A stretch of DNA of 12,681 nt from positions 1-12,681 of the forward strand of contig DASQNF010000031.1 in the NCBI GenBank assembly GCA_035645115.1, given 5' to 3'. A program made the translations under genes and the position numbers. Of the stretch, positions 1 to 7,208 are shown in pieces. A model generated the notes under the pieces. It worked only from the letters and a program-made list of their open reading frames with translations. It searched no databases and had not been told where the DNA came from. This DNA is from JACVRW01 sp035645115 (lineage in GTDB: Bacteria; Actinomycetota; Thermoleophilia; Solirubrobacterales; Thermoleophilaceae). The stretch's first letter is position 1; the number at the start of each line of letters is the position of its first letter.

Positions 1-228
1 AGCGACTGGGCCGGCGAGCTGGCTGGCACGGTCGTGCCCGATGGGGACCCGGAGAACCCGCTCAAGGAGCGCTGGCTCGGCATCTACGACGGCGCCGGCA
101 TCCATGGCACCGATCAGACCTCCTCGCTCGGCACCGCCGCCTCCCATGGCTGCATCCGAATGGCGATCCCGGACGTGATCGAGCTCTACGACCAGGTCCC
201 GGTAGGCGCCCCGATCTACATCGCATAG
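1..228 (+). CDS. L,D-transpeptidase (YkuD domain), 3' end only
   Basis: This is the C-terminal 75 residues of a gene that starts before the window; the frame is open from base 1 to a TAG stop. The YkuD catalytic motif is clear. His35-Gly36 of the fragment is followed by S-H-G-C-I-R with the nucleophile at Cys51, then the usual short C-terminal tail ending VGAPIYIA. Enzymes of this family act outside the cell membrane. They form 3-3 crosslinks between peptidoglycan stem peptides or attach other groups to them, using this cysteine. The N-terminal signal or anchor and any substrate-binding domain lie outside the window, so the subtype is unknown. An internal GTG at 34 is not a plausible start because the domain continues upstream of it. 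The neighbouring gene converges from the other strand. Confidence 0.93.
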   Translation, partial: SDWAGELAGTVVPDGDPENPLKERWLGIYDGAGIHGTDQTSSLGTAASHGCIRMAIPDVIELYDQVPVGAPIYIA

Positions 229-238
229 CCCGAAGCAG

Positions 239-251
239 CCGGCTCGGCCGG
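239..251 (+). terminator. Weak candidate terminator hairpin between convergent genes
   Basis: CCGGC at 239-243 can pair with GCCGG at 247-251 around a TCG loop, 10 bases after the transpeptidase stop. A T-containing stretch follows at 261-269, but there is no proper U-run. An alternative longer-loop pairing is GGCCGG at 246-251 with CCGGCC at 270-275. The position between two convergent genes fits a terminator, but the stem is short and could be chance at this GC content. Confidence 0.3.
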
Positions 252-296
252 ATGCGCAGGGTTTGGTTTCCGGCCCACGCGGCCGCCCCGCCCCGC

Positions 297-572
297 TCAG
301 CCCGGCCCTATCGCCTCCACGGGCACCTCCTCCCATCCGCGCGCCTCCAGGGAGGCTTGCCGGGCGGTGTGTCGAAAGCAGAGCGTGCCGATGAAGACGC
401 CCCGTTCGCGCTTCCGGAGGACCGCGTACCACATGGTCGATGCGTCGCTCGGCCCCTGGATCGGATGCCAGGGCTCCACCGGCTTGCCGAGCTCGTCCAC
501 CAACCCGCCGTCGGCGAGCTGAGCGCGGGTGGCAACGCGACCGTTGCCCGTGTTGACGAAGAACGCGCCCAC
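297..572 (-). CDS. Small hypothetical protein (91 aa)
   Basis: I do not recognise this family. From a GTG at 572 the frame codes for 91 residues with a protein-like composition: three tryptophans, a hydrophobic run RGVFIGTLCF, and several short polar turns. It contains the segments FFVNTGNGRVATRAQLADGG and MWYAVLRKRERGVFIG. No signal peptide, membrane helix or known catalytic motif is visible. The frame stays open upstream to 647, but those 25 residues lie opposite the Xer core-binding domain and look like shadow coding, so GTG 572 was chosen. No convincing ribosome binding site precedes it. Its 5' end overlaps the likely start region of the recombinase on the other strand. It converges on the transpeptidase gene. 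Confidence 0.5.
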   Translation of the reverse strand: MGAFFVNTGNGRVATRAQLADGGLVDELGKPVEPWHPIQGPSDASTMWYAVLRKRERGVFIGTLCFRHTARQASLEARGWEEVPVEAIGPG

Positions 573-1455
573 CGCGATCGAGGCTAGCTGGGCGGACGCA
601 CTCGAGCGCTTCGACAGCTGGCAGCTCGCGCGCGGCATGGGGGACAAGACACGCCGGGCCTACGGCGCCGACCTCGTGCAGCTGGCCCAGTGGGCGTCGG
701 CCCGCGAGCTCGGGCCGCGCGAGCTCGGCCACCGCGACCTGCGCCGCTTCGCCGGGAGCGTCTCCGAGGCCGGCGCGGCCAAGTCGACCGTGAGGCGCAA
801 GCTCGCCGCGATCCGCACCTTCCACCGCCATCTCCTGGAGCGCGGTGAGGTCGAGGCGAACCCCGCGGAGCTCGTGTCCAGCCCGCGGCGCAGCTCGTAC
901 CTGCCGAAGGTGCTGAAGCCCGCCGAGGTGGCCGACCTGCTGGAGCGCATCCCGGCGTCGGCGCCGCTCGACCTGCGCGACCGGGCGCTGCTCGAGCTCG
1001 CCTACGGCGCCGGGCTGCGGGCCGAGGAGCTCGTGAACCTCGACGTCGCGAGCCTCGACCCCGACGCGGAGGAGCTGCGCGTGGAGGGCAAGGGCGGGCG
1101 TACGCGCGTGGTGCCGGCGGGCGAGCACGCCTGGCGCTCGCTCGAGCGCTACCTCGCGCGCGGCCGGCCGGCGCTCGCGAGCGGCCCCAGCGAGGCGCTC
1201 TTCCTCTCGAAGAGCGGCAGGCGGCTCTCCACCTCGGACGTCAGGCGGCGACTGCGCCTCCAGGCGCGCCGCGCGGGCGTCACGCCGCACACCTTGCGCC
1301 ACTCGTTCGCCACGCACCTGCTCGAGGGCGGCGCGGACCTCCGCGCCATCCAGGAGCTGCTCGGCCATGCCTCGATCAGCACGACTCAGACATACACTCG
1401 GATAGAGTCGAAACGCCTCAGGACCGCCTACGCACGCTCCCACCCGCGTGCGTGA
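529..1455 (+). CDS. xerC: Tyrosine recombinase XerC/XerD type
   Basis: A site-specific recombinase of the XerC/D family, which resolves chromosome dimers at dif sites before cell division. It has the two-domain layout: a SAM-like core-binding domain at about residues 22-105 and a catalytic domain at about 125-300. All six catalytic positions are present: Arg164 in GAGLRAEEL, Lys188 in EGKGGRTR, His254 and Arg257 in HTLRHSFATH, His280 in LLGHASIS, and nucleophile Tyr289 in TQTYTRI. At 308 residues it matches the usual length of about 300. The start is uncertain. GTG 529 is given, and GTG 550 or TTG 553 would also keep the N-terminal domain; none has a clear ribosome binding site. The sigma gene follows after 12 bases, suggesting cotranscription. 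Paralogue assignment (XerC against XerD) cannot be settled from sequence alone, and no dif site was seen. Confidence 0.9.
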   Translation: MATRPLPVLTKNAPTAIEASWADALERFDSWQLARGMGDKTRRAYGADLVQLAQWASARELGPRELGHRDLRRFAGSVSEAGAAKSTVRRKLAAIRTFHRHLLERGEVEANPAELVSSPRRSSYLPKVLKPAEVADLLERIPASAPLDLRDRALLELAYGAGLRAEELVNLDVASLDPDAEELRVEGKGGRTRVVPAGEHAWRSLERYLARGRPALASGPSEALFLSKSGRRLSTSDVRRRLRLQARRAGVTPHTLRHSFATHLLEGGADLRAIQELLGHASISTTQTYTRIESKRLRTAYARSHPRA

Positions 1456-1467
1456 CCCAGGACCCGC

Positions 1468-2259
1468 ATGGAGACGAACCTCAAGGCCATCGAGCTGAAG
1501 GAGACCTGGAGTCTCTACAAGGCCGAGCACGACGAGAAGGCTCGCGAGCGTCTCGTGCTCGCATACGCCCCGCTCGTGAAGTACGTGGCGGGCCGCATGT
1601 CGAGCGGCCTGCCGTCGCACGTCGAGGAGGCCGACCTCATCTCGTACGGCCTGTTCGGGCTGATCTCGGCGATCGAGCGCTTCGAGCCCGAGCGCGAGAT
1701 CAAGTTCGAGACGTTCGCGATCACCCGGATCAAGGGGTCGATCATCGACGAGCTGCGCTCGCTCGACTGGGTCCCGCGCTCGGTCCGCACGAAGGCACGC
1801 GAGATCGAGCGCATGAACGCAAGGCTGGAAGGCAAGTACCACCGCGCGCCGACGGACGAGGAGATGTCCGAGGCCCTCGAGGTGTCGGTCGAGGAGTTCC
1901 AGGAATCGCTCGTGCGCATATCGAACACGTCGGTCGTCGCGCTCGACGAGCTCTGGACGGTATCGGACTCCTCGGGCGACCAGGTCTCCCTGCTTGACAC
2001 GATCCAGGACCCGCTGGCGCTCGACCCGGTCGCGGAGATGGACACCACCGAGATGAAGGACCGCTTGGCGGACGCGATTGCGCGGCTGCCGGAGCGGGAG
2101 AAGCTCGTGGTGGCGCTCTACTACTACGAGAACCTCACGCTGAGGGAGATCGGCGAGGTGCTGGGGGTCACCGAGTCGCGGGTCTCGCAGCTGCACACCA
2201 AAGCCGTGCTGCGGCTGAAATCGCGCCTCCAGGCGGATCCGCTGACCGAGGCCGAATAG
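1468..2259 (+). CDS. whiG: RNA polymerase sigma factor, WhiG/FliA (sigma-28) family
   Basis: A sigma factor of 263 residues that directs RNA polymerase to an alternative promoter class. Region 2 spans about residues 25-95, including DLISYGLFGLISAIERF from residue 56 and the FETFAITRIKGSIIDELRSLDWVPRSVR block (read in two parts) that marks the FliA/WhiG group. A region 3 helix block follows at about 100-160. Region 4 starts near Leu207 (LPEREKLVVALYYYENLTL) and holds the -35-binding helix-turn-helix TESRVSQLHTKAVLRLKSRL. In Streptomyces, WhiG controls sporulation; FliA controls flagella elsewhere. No flagellar genes are in view, so the WhiG name is the closer guess. The ATG at 1468 follows AGGA at 1459-1462. 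No rsiG-like anti-sigma gene is in the window; instead a phosphatase/kinase-like gene and a STAS gene follow. Confidence 0.9.
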   Translation: METNLKAIELKETWSLYKAEHDEKARERLVLAYAPLVKYVAGRMSSGLPSHVEEADLISYGLFGLISAIERFEPEREIKFETFAITRIKGSIIDELRSLDWVPRSVRTKAREIERMNARLEGKYHRAPTDEEMSEALEVSVEEFQESLVRISNTSVVALDELWTVSDSSGDQVSLLDTIQDPLALDPVAEMDTTEMKDRLADAIARLPEREKLVVALYYYENLTLREIGEVLGVTESRVSQLHTKAVLRLKSRLQADPLTEAE

Positions 2260-2281
2260 CGCCCGGGCACGGCTACGGCCC

Positions 2282-4693
2282 ATGCTGCGCCGCCGCTCCC
2301 AAACCCACCGGGACGAGCTGACAGCCCGAGCCACTCGGCAGGAGGCGATCGCGCAGCTGGCCCAGGGTGCGCTAGCACGCAGGCCGCTCGAGCGCCTGCT
2401 GGACGAAGCCGCGGGCGCGGCCGCTCGCGAGCTCGGGAGCGACTATGCGCTCGTGCTCGAGCTGACCGGGGACGGCCGCGGCCTGCTCGTCCGCTCCGAG
2501 GCCGGGCTGCCCGAGGGGGCCCTCCAGGGCGTGGTCTCGGCGCGAGCCGACCATCACCTGGGCTACGCCCTCACGGCCGAGCGCCCGGTGGCGGTCGACG
2601 ACTCCGGGCCCGAGCGCCGGTTCGCCCCCTCGGAGCTCCAGGCCGACCTCGGAGCCGCCAGCGCGATGGCCGCGCCGATCCGGACCTCGGGGCGCCCGTT
2701 CGGGGTGATCGCCGTGCTCAGCCGCGCGCTGCACGACTTCCCTGAGGACGACTCGACCTTCCTGGAGGCGCTCGCTGACGTGCTCGGCGCCGCCGCCGAG
2801 CACGCGATGCGCGAGGATGACGTGCGCCACAGCGAGGCCCGCTTCCGCGAGCTGGCGGACACCACGCCGGCCCTCATGTGGATGACGGACGCGGAGGCGC
2901 ACGTGAGCTTCGTGAACGAGGGCTGGCTGCGCTTCACCGGCCGCACTCTCGAGGAGGAGCTCGGGGACACGTTCGCGTCCAGCGCCCATCCGGAGGACCG
3001 CTCCGAGCTGCTCATCCGCTGGCGCGAGGCGTTCCAGCGCCGCCGCGAGTTCCGGTTCGAGTACCGGCTGCGACACGCGCCCTCGGGCGGCCACCGCTGG
3101 GTGCTCGAGGTGGGCAAGCCGCGCTTTGCCGCCGGTGAGTTCGTGGGCTACGTCGGCACCGCCACCGACATCCACGAGCGACGTCAGATGGAAGAGGCCC
3201 TCCGGGAGTCGGAGGCGAGCTTCCGAGACCTGGCCGACACCGCCCCCGTGATGATCTGGACGACCGACGTCCGCGGCAACGTGACGTTCGTGAACGCCGG
3301 CTGGCTGCGCTGGACCGGCACGAGGCTCGAGCAGGAGCTCGGCCAGAGCTGGGCGCTCGGGGTTCATCCCGACGACGAGGAGCGCCTGATTGCGTCCTGG
3401 GAGTCGGCGCTCGCCGGACAGCGGCTGTGGGAGTGCGAGTACAGGCTGCGCTCGCACGACGGCGAGCACCGCTGGATCGTCGACCGGGGCGTGCCGCGCT
3501 ACGAGGGCCACCGGTTCGCGGGCTACGTGGGCGCCGCGATCGACATCCACGACCGCAAGACGATGGAGGGGCGCCTGCTCGAGATCTACAAGCGCGAGCA
3601 CGACATCGCGGCCACGCTCCAGCGCAGCCTGCTGCCGGAACGTCTCCCGAGCATCGATGGCTTGGCGCTCGCGGCCCGCTACCTGCCCGCCGGGCACGGC
3701 GCCGCCGTAGGCGGCGACTGGTACGACGCGCTCGAGCGCTCGGACGGGCGCGTGGCGCTCGTGGTCGGCGACGTGGTCGGCCACGGCCTGCGAGCGGCGG
3801 CGACCATGGGGCAGCTCCGCAATGCGTTCCGCGCCTACAGCCTGGTCGAGTCCTCGCCGGCCCAGGTGGTCGCTCGCATCAACCGGCTCGTGATGAGCGG
3901 GGTGGAGGAGGCGATGGCCACGGTGCTCTACCTGGTGCTCGACCGCGACACCGGCGAGGTGGTGTTCAGCTGCGCGGGCCACCCGCCCCCGCTCGTGCTC
4001 GCGCCGGACGGCCCGCGCTTCCTCGAAGGCGGCCGCTCGGTGCCGATCGGCGCGACCGACCCGGCCGTGTTCCGCGAGGGCCGGGCGCGGCTCGAGCCCG
4101 GCTCGACGCTCGTTCTCTACACCGATGGCCTGGTCGAGCGGCGCGACGCTCCGCTGGCCGAGCGCCTCGAGGAGCTGGCCGCCGCGGGCGCATCCGGGGA
4201 CGGCGACCTCGAGGACCTCTGCGATCACGTGCTCGCCGCCGTGCTCGGCGACGCGGAGCGGGGCGATGACGTGGCGCTGCTGGTGGTCAGGCCGGAGGGG
4301 GCCGGCGCCGAGCGGATCCGGGTCTCGATGCCGGCCGAGCCCGAGTCGCTCTCCGGGCTGCGCCGGCGACTCGGTCGCTTCCTGCACGCGGCCGGCGCCT
4401 CCGAGGCCGAGACCTACGAGATCACGCTCGCGGTATGCGAGGCGGCGTGCAACGCGATCGAGCACGCGTACGGGCCGGGCGACGCGAGCTTCCACGTGGA
4501 GGCCGCCCTGGCGGGGCGCGAGCTGGCCGCCACGGTGCGCGACCGCGGCAGCTGGCGCGCGCGCCGCTCGGAGCATCGCGGCCGCGGCCTGAAGATCATC
4601 GAGGGGCTGATGGACGAGGTCGACGTCACCAGCGAGCCCGACGGTACGGTGGTGAGGATGCGCAGGCGGCTGGATGCGGCCCGGGCCGCATGA
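2282..4693 (+). CDS. Multidomain signalling protein: GAF-PAS-PAS-PP2C (SpoIIE/RsbU)-HATPase (RsbW-like)
   Basis: An 803-residue, apparently cytoplasmic sensor and output protein with no membrane segment. Order: GAF (about 20-178), PAS1 (182-302), PAS2 (307-427), a short helical linker, a PP2C serine phosphatase (about 438-668), and an RsbW-type GHKL ATPase (about 672-797). The phosphatase keeps GGDWYDA (Asp479), GDVVGHG (Asp497), CAGHPPPLVL, YTDG (Asp615) and GDDVALLVV (Asp662/663), so its metal ligands are intact. The ATPase keeps its N-box, CEAACNAIEHAY with Glu720 and Asn724, and the glycine-rich lid GRGLKI from 767. Known relatives dephosphorylate a STAS antagonist, while RsbW-like domains phosphorylate it and bind sigma factors. 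Here both activities sit in one chain. The next gene is a STAS protein overlapping by ATGA. The ATG is 22 bases after the sigma stop with no clear ribosome binding site, so cotranscription is likely. Confidence 0.92.
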   Translation: MLRRRSQTHRDELTARATRQEAIAQLAQGALARRPLERLLDEAAGAAARELGSDYALVLELTGDGRGLLVRSEAGLPEGALQGVVSARADHHLGYALTAERPVAVDDSGPERRFAPSELQADLGAASAMAAPIRTSGRPFGVIAVLSRALHDFPEDDSTFLEALADVLGAAAEHAMREDDVRHSEARFRELADTTPALMWMTDAEAHVSFVNEGWLRFTGRTLEEELGDTFASSAHPEDRSELLIRWREAFQRRREFRFEYRLRHAPSGGHRWVLEVGKPRFAAGEFVGYVGTATDIHERRQMEEALRESEASFRDLADTAPVMIWTTDVRGNVTFVNAGWLRWTGTRLEQELGQSWALGVHPDDEERLIASWESALAGQRLWECEYRLRSHDGEHRWIVDRGVPRYEGHRFAGYVGAAIDIHDRKTMEGRLLEIYKREHDIAATLQRSLLPERLPSIDGLALAARYLPAGHGAAVGGDWYDALERSDGRVALVVGDVVGHGLRAAATMGQLRNAFRAYSLVESSPAQVVARINRLVMSGVEEAMATVLYLVLDRDTGEVVFSCAGHPPPLVLAPDGPRFLEGGRSVPIGATDPAVFREGRARLEPGSTLVLYTDGLVERRDAPLAERLEELAAAGASGDGDLEDLCDHVLAAVLGDAERGDDVALLVVRPEGAGAERIRVSMPAEPESLSGLRRRLGRFLHAAGASEAETYEITLAVCEAACNAIEHAYGPGDASFHVEAALAGRELAATVRDRGSWRARRSEHRGRGLKIIEGLMDEVDVTSEPDGTVVRMRRRLDAARAA

Positions 4694-5034
4694 GCGCTCC
4701 CGCCGAGATCGGCGTCGAGCGCCGCGGTGGCACCGTGATCGCGCACGTCGCAGGCGAGATCGACATGACCAACGCCACGCACCTGCGCGACGAGCTGCTC
4801 GCGTCGATGCCCAACGACGCGCTGACGCTCGTGATCGACCTGGAGCGCTGCCGCTACCTCGACTCGGCGGCGATCGAGGTGCTCTTCGACCTCTCGCGCC
4901 GGCTCGGCCGGCGCCGCCAGGACCTGCGGCTGGTGCTGCCGGACGGCTCGCCGCTGTCGCGCGTCCTCGAGCTCACCGACGTGGGGAGCGCGGCGCCGAT
5001 TCACGGCACGCTCGACTCGGCGCTCGGGCAGTAG
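4690..5034 (+). CDS. STAS-domain anti-sigma factor antagonist (RsbV/SpoIIAA type)
   Basis: A single STAS domain of 114 residues, the usual size for RsbV/SpoIIAA proteins. The fold pattern is present: two opening strands (VIAHVAGEIDM), a helix, the central strand LTLVIDLERC, then RYLDSAAIEVLFDL with Ser59 at the position that is phosphorylated in the family. The motif reads D-S-A-A-I rather than the common D-S-S/T-G. Unphosphorylated antagonists bind the anti-sigma kinase and free its sigma factor; phosphorylated ones do not. The ATG at 4690 overlaps the TGA of the upstream phosphatase/kinase-like gene (ATGA), so the two are probably translationally coupled and act as a pair. The longer open frame upstream of 4690 lies inside that gene and is a shadow. 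Confidence 0.93.
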   Translation: MSAPAEIGVERRGGTVIAHVAGEIDMTNATHLRDELLASMPNDALTLVIDLERCRYLDSAAIEVLFDLSRRLGRRRQDLRLVLPDGSPLSRVLELTDVGSAAPIHGTLDSALGQ

Positions 5035-5045
5035 GCTGATGCCGA

Positions 5046-5066
5046 CCGGGGGCCGGCGGCCCCCCG
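5046..5066 (+). terminator. Strong GC hairpin after the STAS gene; terminator or attenuator candidate
   Basis: CCGGGGGCC at 5046-5054 pairs perfectly with GGCCCCCGG at 5058-5066 around a GGC loop, a 9-bp stem starting 11 bases after the STAS stop codon. No U-run follows, so it is not a classical intrinsic terminator, though GC-rich actinobacteria often use hairpins without U-tracts. It separates the sigma/partner-switch run from the EF-G-like gene and could also trim or stabilise a read-through transcript. Confidence 0.5.
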
Positions 5067-5110
5067 GATCCCGCAGGTCGCCTCGGCGGGCGGCTCGAGG
5101 GGACCGGCCC

Positions 5111-5124
5111 GGAGGAAAAAGGAG
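5111..5124 (+). promoter_or_regulatory. Ribosome binding site of the EF-G-like gene
   Basis: The purine stretch GGAGGAAAAAGGAG holds two Shine-Dalgarno cores. The second, AAGGAG at 5119-5124, sits 5 bases before ATG 5130; the first, GGAGG at 5111-5115, is 14 bases before it. It is the strongest ribosome binding site in the window and fixes this start. Confidence 0.85.
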
Positions 5125-5129
5125 ATTTC

Positions 5130-7205
5130 ATGGCGCACGAATCGCCGAAGAGGATCCGCAACGTGGCCTTGCTGGGCCACCGAGGCAGCGGGAAGACGTC
5201 CGTGAACGAGGCACTCCTGTTCGAAGCGGGCACCATCAACCGGCTTGGCTCGGTGGCGGACGGGACCACGGTGTCGGACTCGGCGCCCGACGAGAAGGCG
5301 CGCGAGATGTCGATCTCCGCGAGCCTCTCCTCGTTCCGCTGGGACGACCGCAAGATCAACCTGATCGACACCCCCGGGGAGCCGAGCTTCATCGCGGACG
5401 CCCTGGCGGCCCTGCGCGTTGTCGAGGGCGCGGTGTTCGTGGTGAACGGCGTGATGGGAGTGGAGGTCACCACCAGCCGCCTCTGGCAGCGCGCCGCCGA
5501 GCTCGGGCTCGCGCGCATCCTGTTCGTGAACATGCTCGACCGCGAGCGCGCGGACTTCTTCCGCAGCCTCGAGTCGCTCAAGGGCGCGTTCGGCCAGCAC
5601 GTGGTGGCCACGGAGATCCCGATCGGCGCCGAGCACGAGCTCGAGGGCGTGGTCGACCTGATCGACATGAAGGGCTATCGATACGACGGGAGCGGGCGCG
5701 AGAACTGCACGGAGATCGAGATCCCCGACGAGCTCCGAGAGCAGGCGCAGGAGTACCGCGAGAAGCTGATGGACGAGGTCGCCGAGGTCTCCGACGAGCT
5801 GATGGAGCGCTACCTCGAGGGTGAGGAGATCTCACACGAGGAGACGGTCACCGCGCTGAAGACGGGCGTGACCGAGGGCCGGCTGTTCCCGGTCACCTGC
5901 GGCGCCGCCACCCGCAACCTCGGCATCAACCGCCTGCTGGACGCCTTTGTCGAGGACCTGCCATCCCCCGCCAAGCACGGCGTGACGAGCCTCGACGGAA
6001 TCGAGCTCGAGCCCGACTCGGGCAAGGACCTGGTCGCGTTCGTCTTCAAGACGCTCGCCGACCCCTACGCCGGCCGCGTGAACCTCTTTCGGGTCTACCA
6101 GGGCGTGATGCGACACGACTCGCAGGTGCACAACTGCCGCGCGCACGTCAAGGAGCGGATCGGGCAGCTGCTCGTGCCGCAGGGCAAGGAGACCGAGCAG
6201 GCGGACGAGATCGGCCCCGGCGACATCGGCGCGGTGGCGAAGCTGAAGGAGACGCGCGCCGGCGACGTGCTCGCCGCGAACGACGCCGAGATCCCCTTGA
6301 AGCTGCCGCCGATGCCGCGCCCGGTGATGGCCTTCGCGATCGAGGCGAAGGCGAAGGGCGACGAGGAGAAGATGGGCCAGGCGCTGCGCCGCCTACAGGA
6401 GGAGGACCCGACGATCGACTTCCACCGCGATCCGCAGACCGGCGAGCAGATCCTCGCCGGCATCACCCAGATCCACGTCGAGGTGATAGTCGAGCGGATG
6501 AAGGAGCGCTTCGGCGCGGAGGTCGCGCTGCACCCGCCGCACGTGCCCTACCGCGAGGCCATCAGGGGCTCGGCCAAGGCACACGCGCGCTACAAGAAGC
6601 AGACGGGCGGCCGCGGCCAGTTCGCCGACTGCCACCTCGAGATCGAGCCGCTGCCCTCGGGCGAGGGCTTCGAGTTCGTGAACGCGATCAAGGGCGGCGT
6701 GATCCCGGGCGGGTTCATCCCGGCGGTGGAGAAGGGCGTGGTGGAGGCGATGGGCTCCGGCACGGTGGCGGGCTACCCGGTCCAGGACGTGCGGGTCACC
6801 CTCTTCGACGGGCAGCACCACTCGGTGGACTCCTCTGAGATGGCATTCAAGATCGCCGGGTCGATGGCGTTCAAGGATGCGATGGACAGCGCCCAGCCCG
6901 TGCTGATGGAGCCGATCATGACGGTGGTGGTCACGGTGCCGGAGGAGTACGTGGGAGACGTGATCGGCGATCTCAACTCACGGCGCGGGCGGCCGCTCGG
7001 GATGGACCCCAAGGGCGCTGTCACCGAGATCAAGGCGGAGGTCCCGATGGCGGAGATGCTCGATTACCCCCCAGACCTGCGCGCGATCACCGGCGGCCAG
7101 GGCGAGTACACGATGGACCTGGCTCGCTACGAGGAGGTCCCGACGCACGTGGCGCAACAAGTCGTGCAGGATGCGCGCGCGGAGGCCGAGGCGGTCAAGG
7201 CGTAG
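5130..7205 (+). CDS. EF-G-like translational GTPase (EF-G2 / FusA2 type)
   Basis: A 691-residue protein with the five-domain EF-G layout: GTPase (about 1-285), domain II (about 292-380, KDLVAFVFKTLADPYAGRV), domain III (from PRPVMAFAIEAK), domain IV (YKKQTGGRGQFADCHLEIEP and GGVIPGGFIPAVEKGV) and domain V (PVLMEPIMTVVVTVPEEYVG). The P-loop is GHRGSGKT (16-23). Switch II reads D80-T-P-G-E84, where classical EF-G has DTPGH; the histidine that activates water in translational GTPases is replaced by Glu. The G4 motif is N134-M-L-D137 instead of NKxD. These changes, and overall resemblance to Thermus EF-G-2 as I recall it, place it in the EF-G2 paralogue group rather than the housekeeping fusA. 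The role of that group is not well defined. No str-operon neighbours (rpsL, rpsG, tuf) are present, which agrees. It has a strong ribosome binding site. Confidence 0.88.
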   Translation: MAHESPKRIRNVALLGHRGSGKTSVNEALLFEAGTINRLGSVADGTTVSDSAPDEKAREMSISASLSSFRWDDRKINLIDTPGEPSFIADALAALRVVEGAVFVVNGVMGVEVTTSRLWQRAAELGLARILFVNMLDRERADFFRSLESLKGAFGQHVVATEIPIGAEHELEGVVDLIDMKGYRYDGSGRENCTEIEIPDELREQAQEYREKLMDEVAEVSDELMERYLEGEEISHEETVTALKTGVTEGRLFPVTCGAATRNLGINRLLDAFVEDLPSPAKHGVTSLDGIELEPDSGKDLVAFVFKTLADPYAGRVNLFRVYQGVMRHDSQVHNCRAHVKERIGQLLVPQGKETEQADEIGPGDIGAVAKLKETRAGDVLAANDAEIPLKLPPMPRPVMAFAIEAKAKGDEEKMGQALRRLQEEDPTIDFHRDPQTGEQILAGITQIHVEVIVERMKERFGAEVALHPPHVPYREAIRGSAKAHARYKKQTGGRGQFADCHLEIEPLPSGEGFEFVNAIKGGVIPGGFIPAVEKGVVEAMGSGTVAGYPVQDVRVTLFDGQHHSVDSSEMAFKIAGSMAFKDAMDSAQPVLMEPIMTVVVTVPEEYVGDVIGDLNSRRGRPLGMDPKGAVTEIKAEVPMAEMLDYPPDLRAITGGQGEYTMDLARYEEVPTHVAQQVVQDARAEAEAVKA

Positions 7206-7208
7206 CGG

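Noticed and set aside
529..1455. Integrase of a mobile element
   Set aside because: The length, domain layout and neighbouring sigma factor fit a housekeeping Xer recombinase. No attachment site, tRNA or phage gene is nearby.
2372..4576. A 734-codon open frame on the reverse strand opposite the multidomain phosphatase gene
   Set aside because: The forward frame has complete, motif-bearing GAF, PAS, PP2C and HATPase domains. The reverse product is His/Arg/Ala-rich low complexity without motifs, as expected for antisense frames at this GC content.
5035..5129. A riboswitch or structured leader before the EF-G-like gene
   Set aside because: Only one simple hairpin and a ribosome binding site are visible in under 100 bases; nothing matches a known riboswitch layout.
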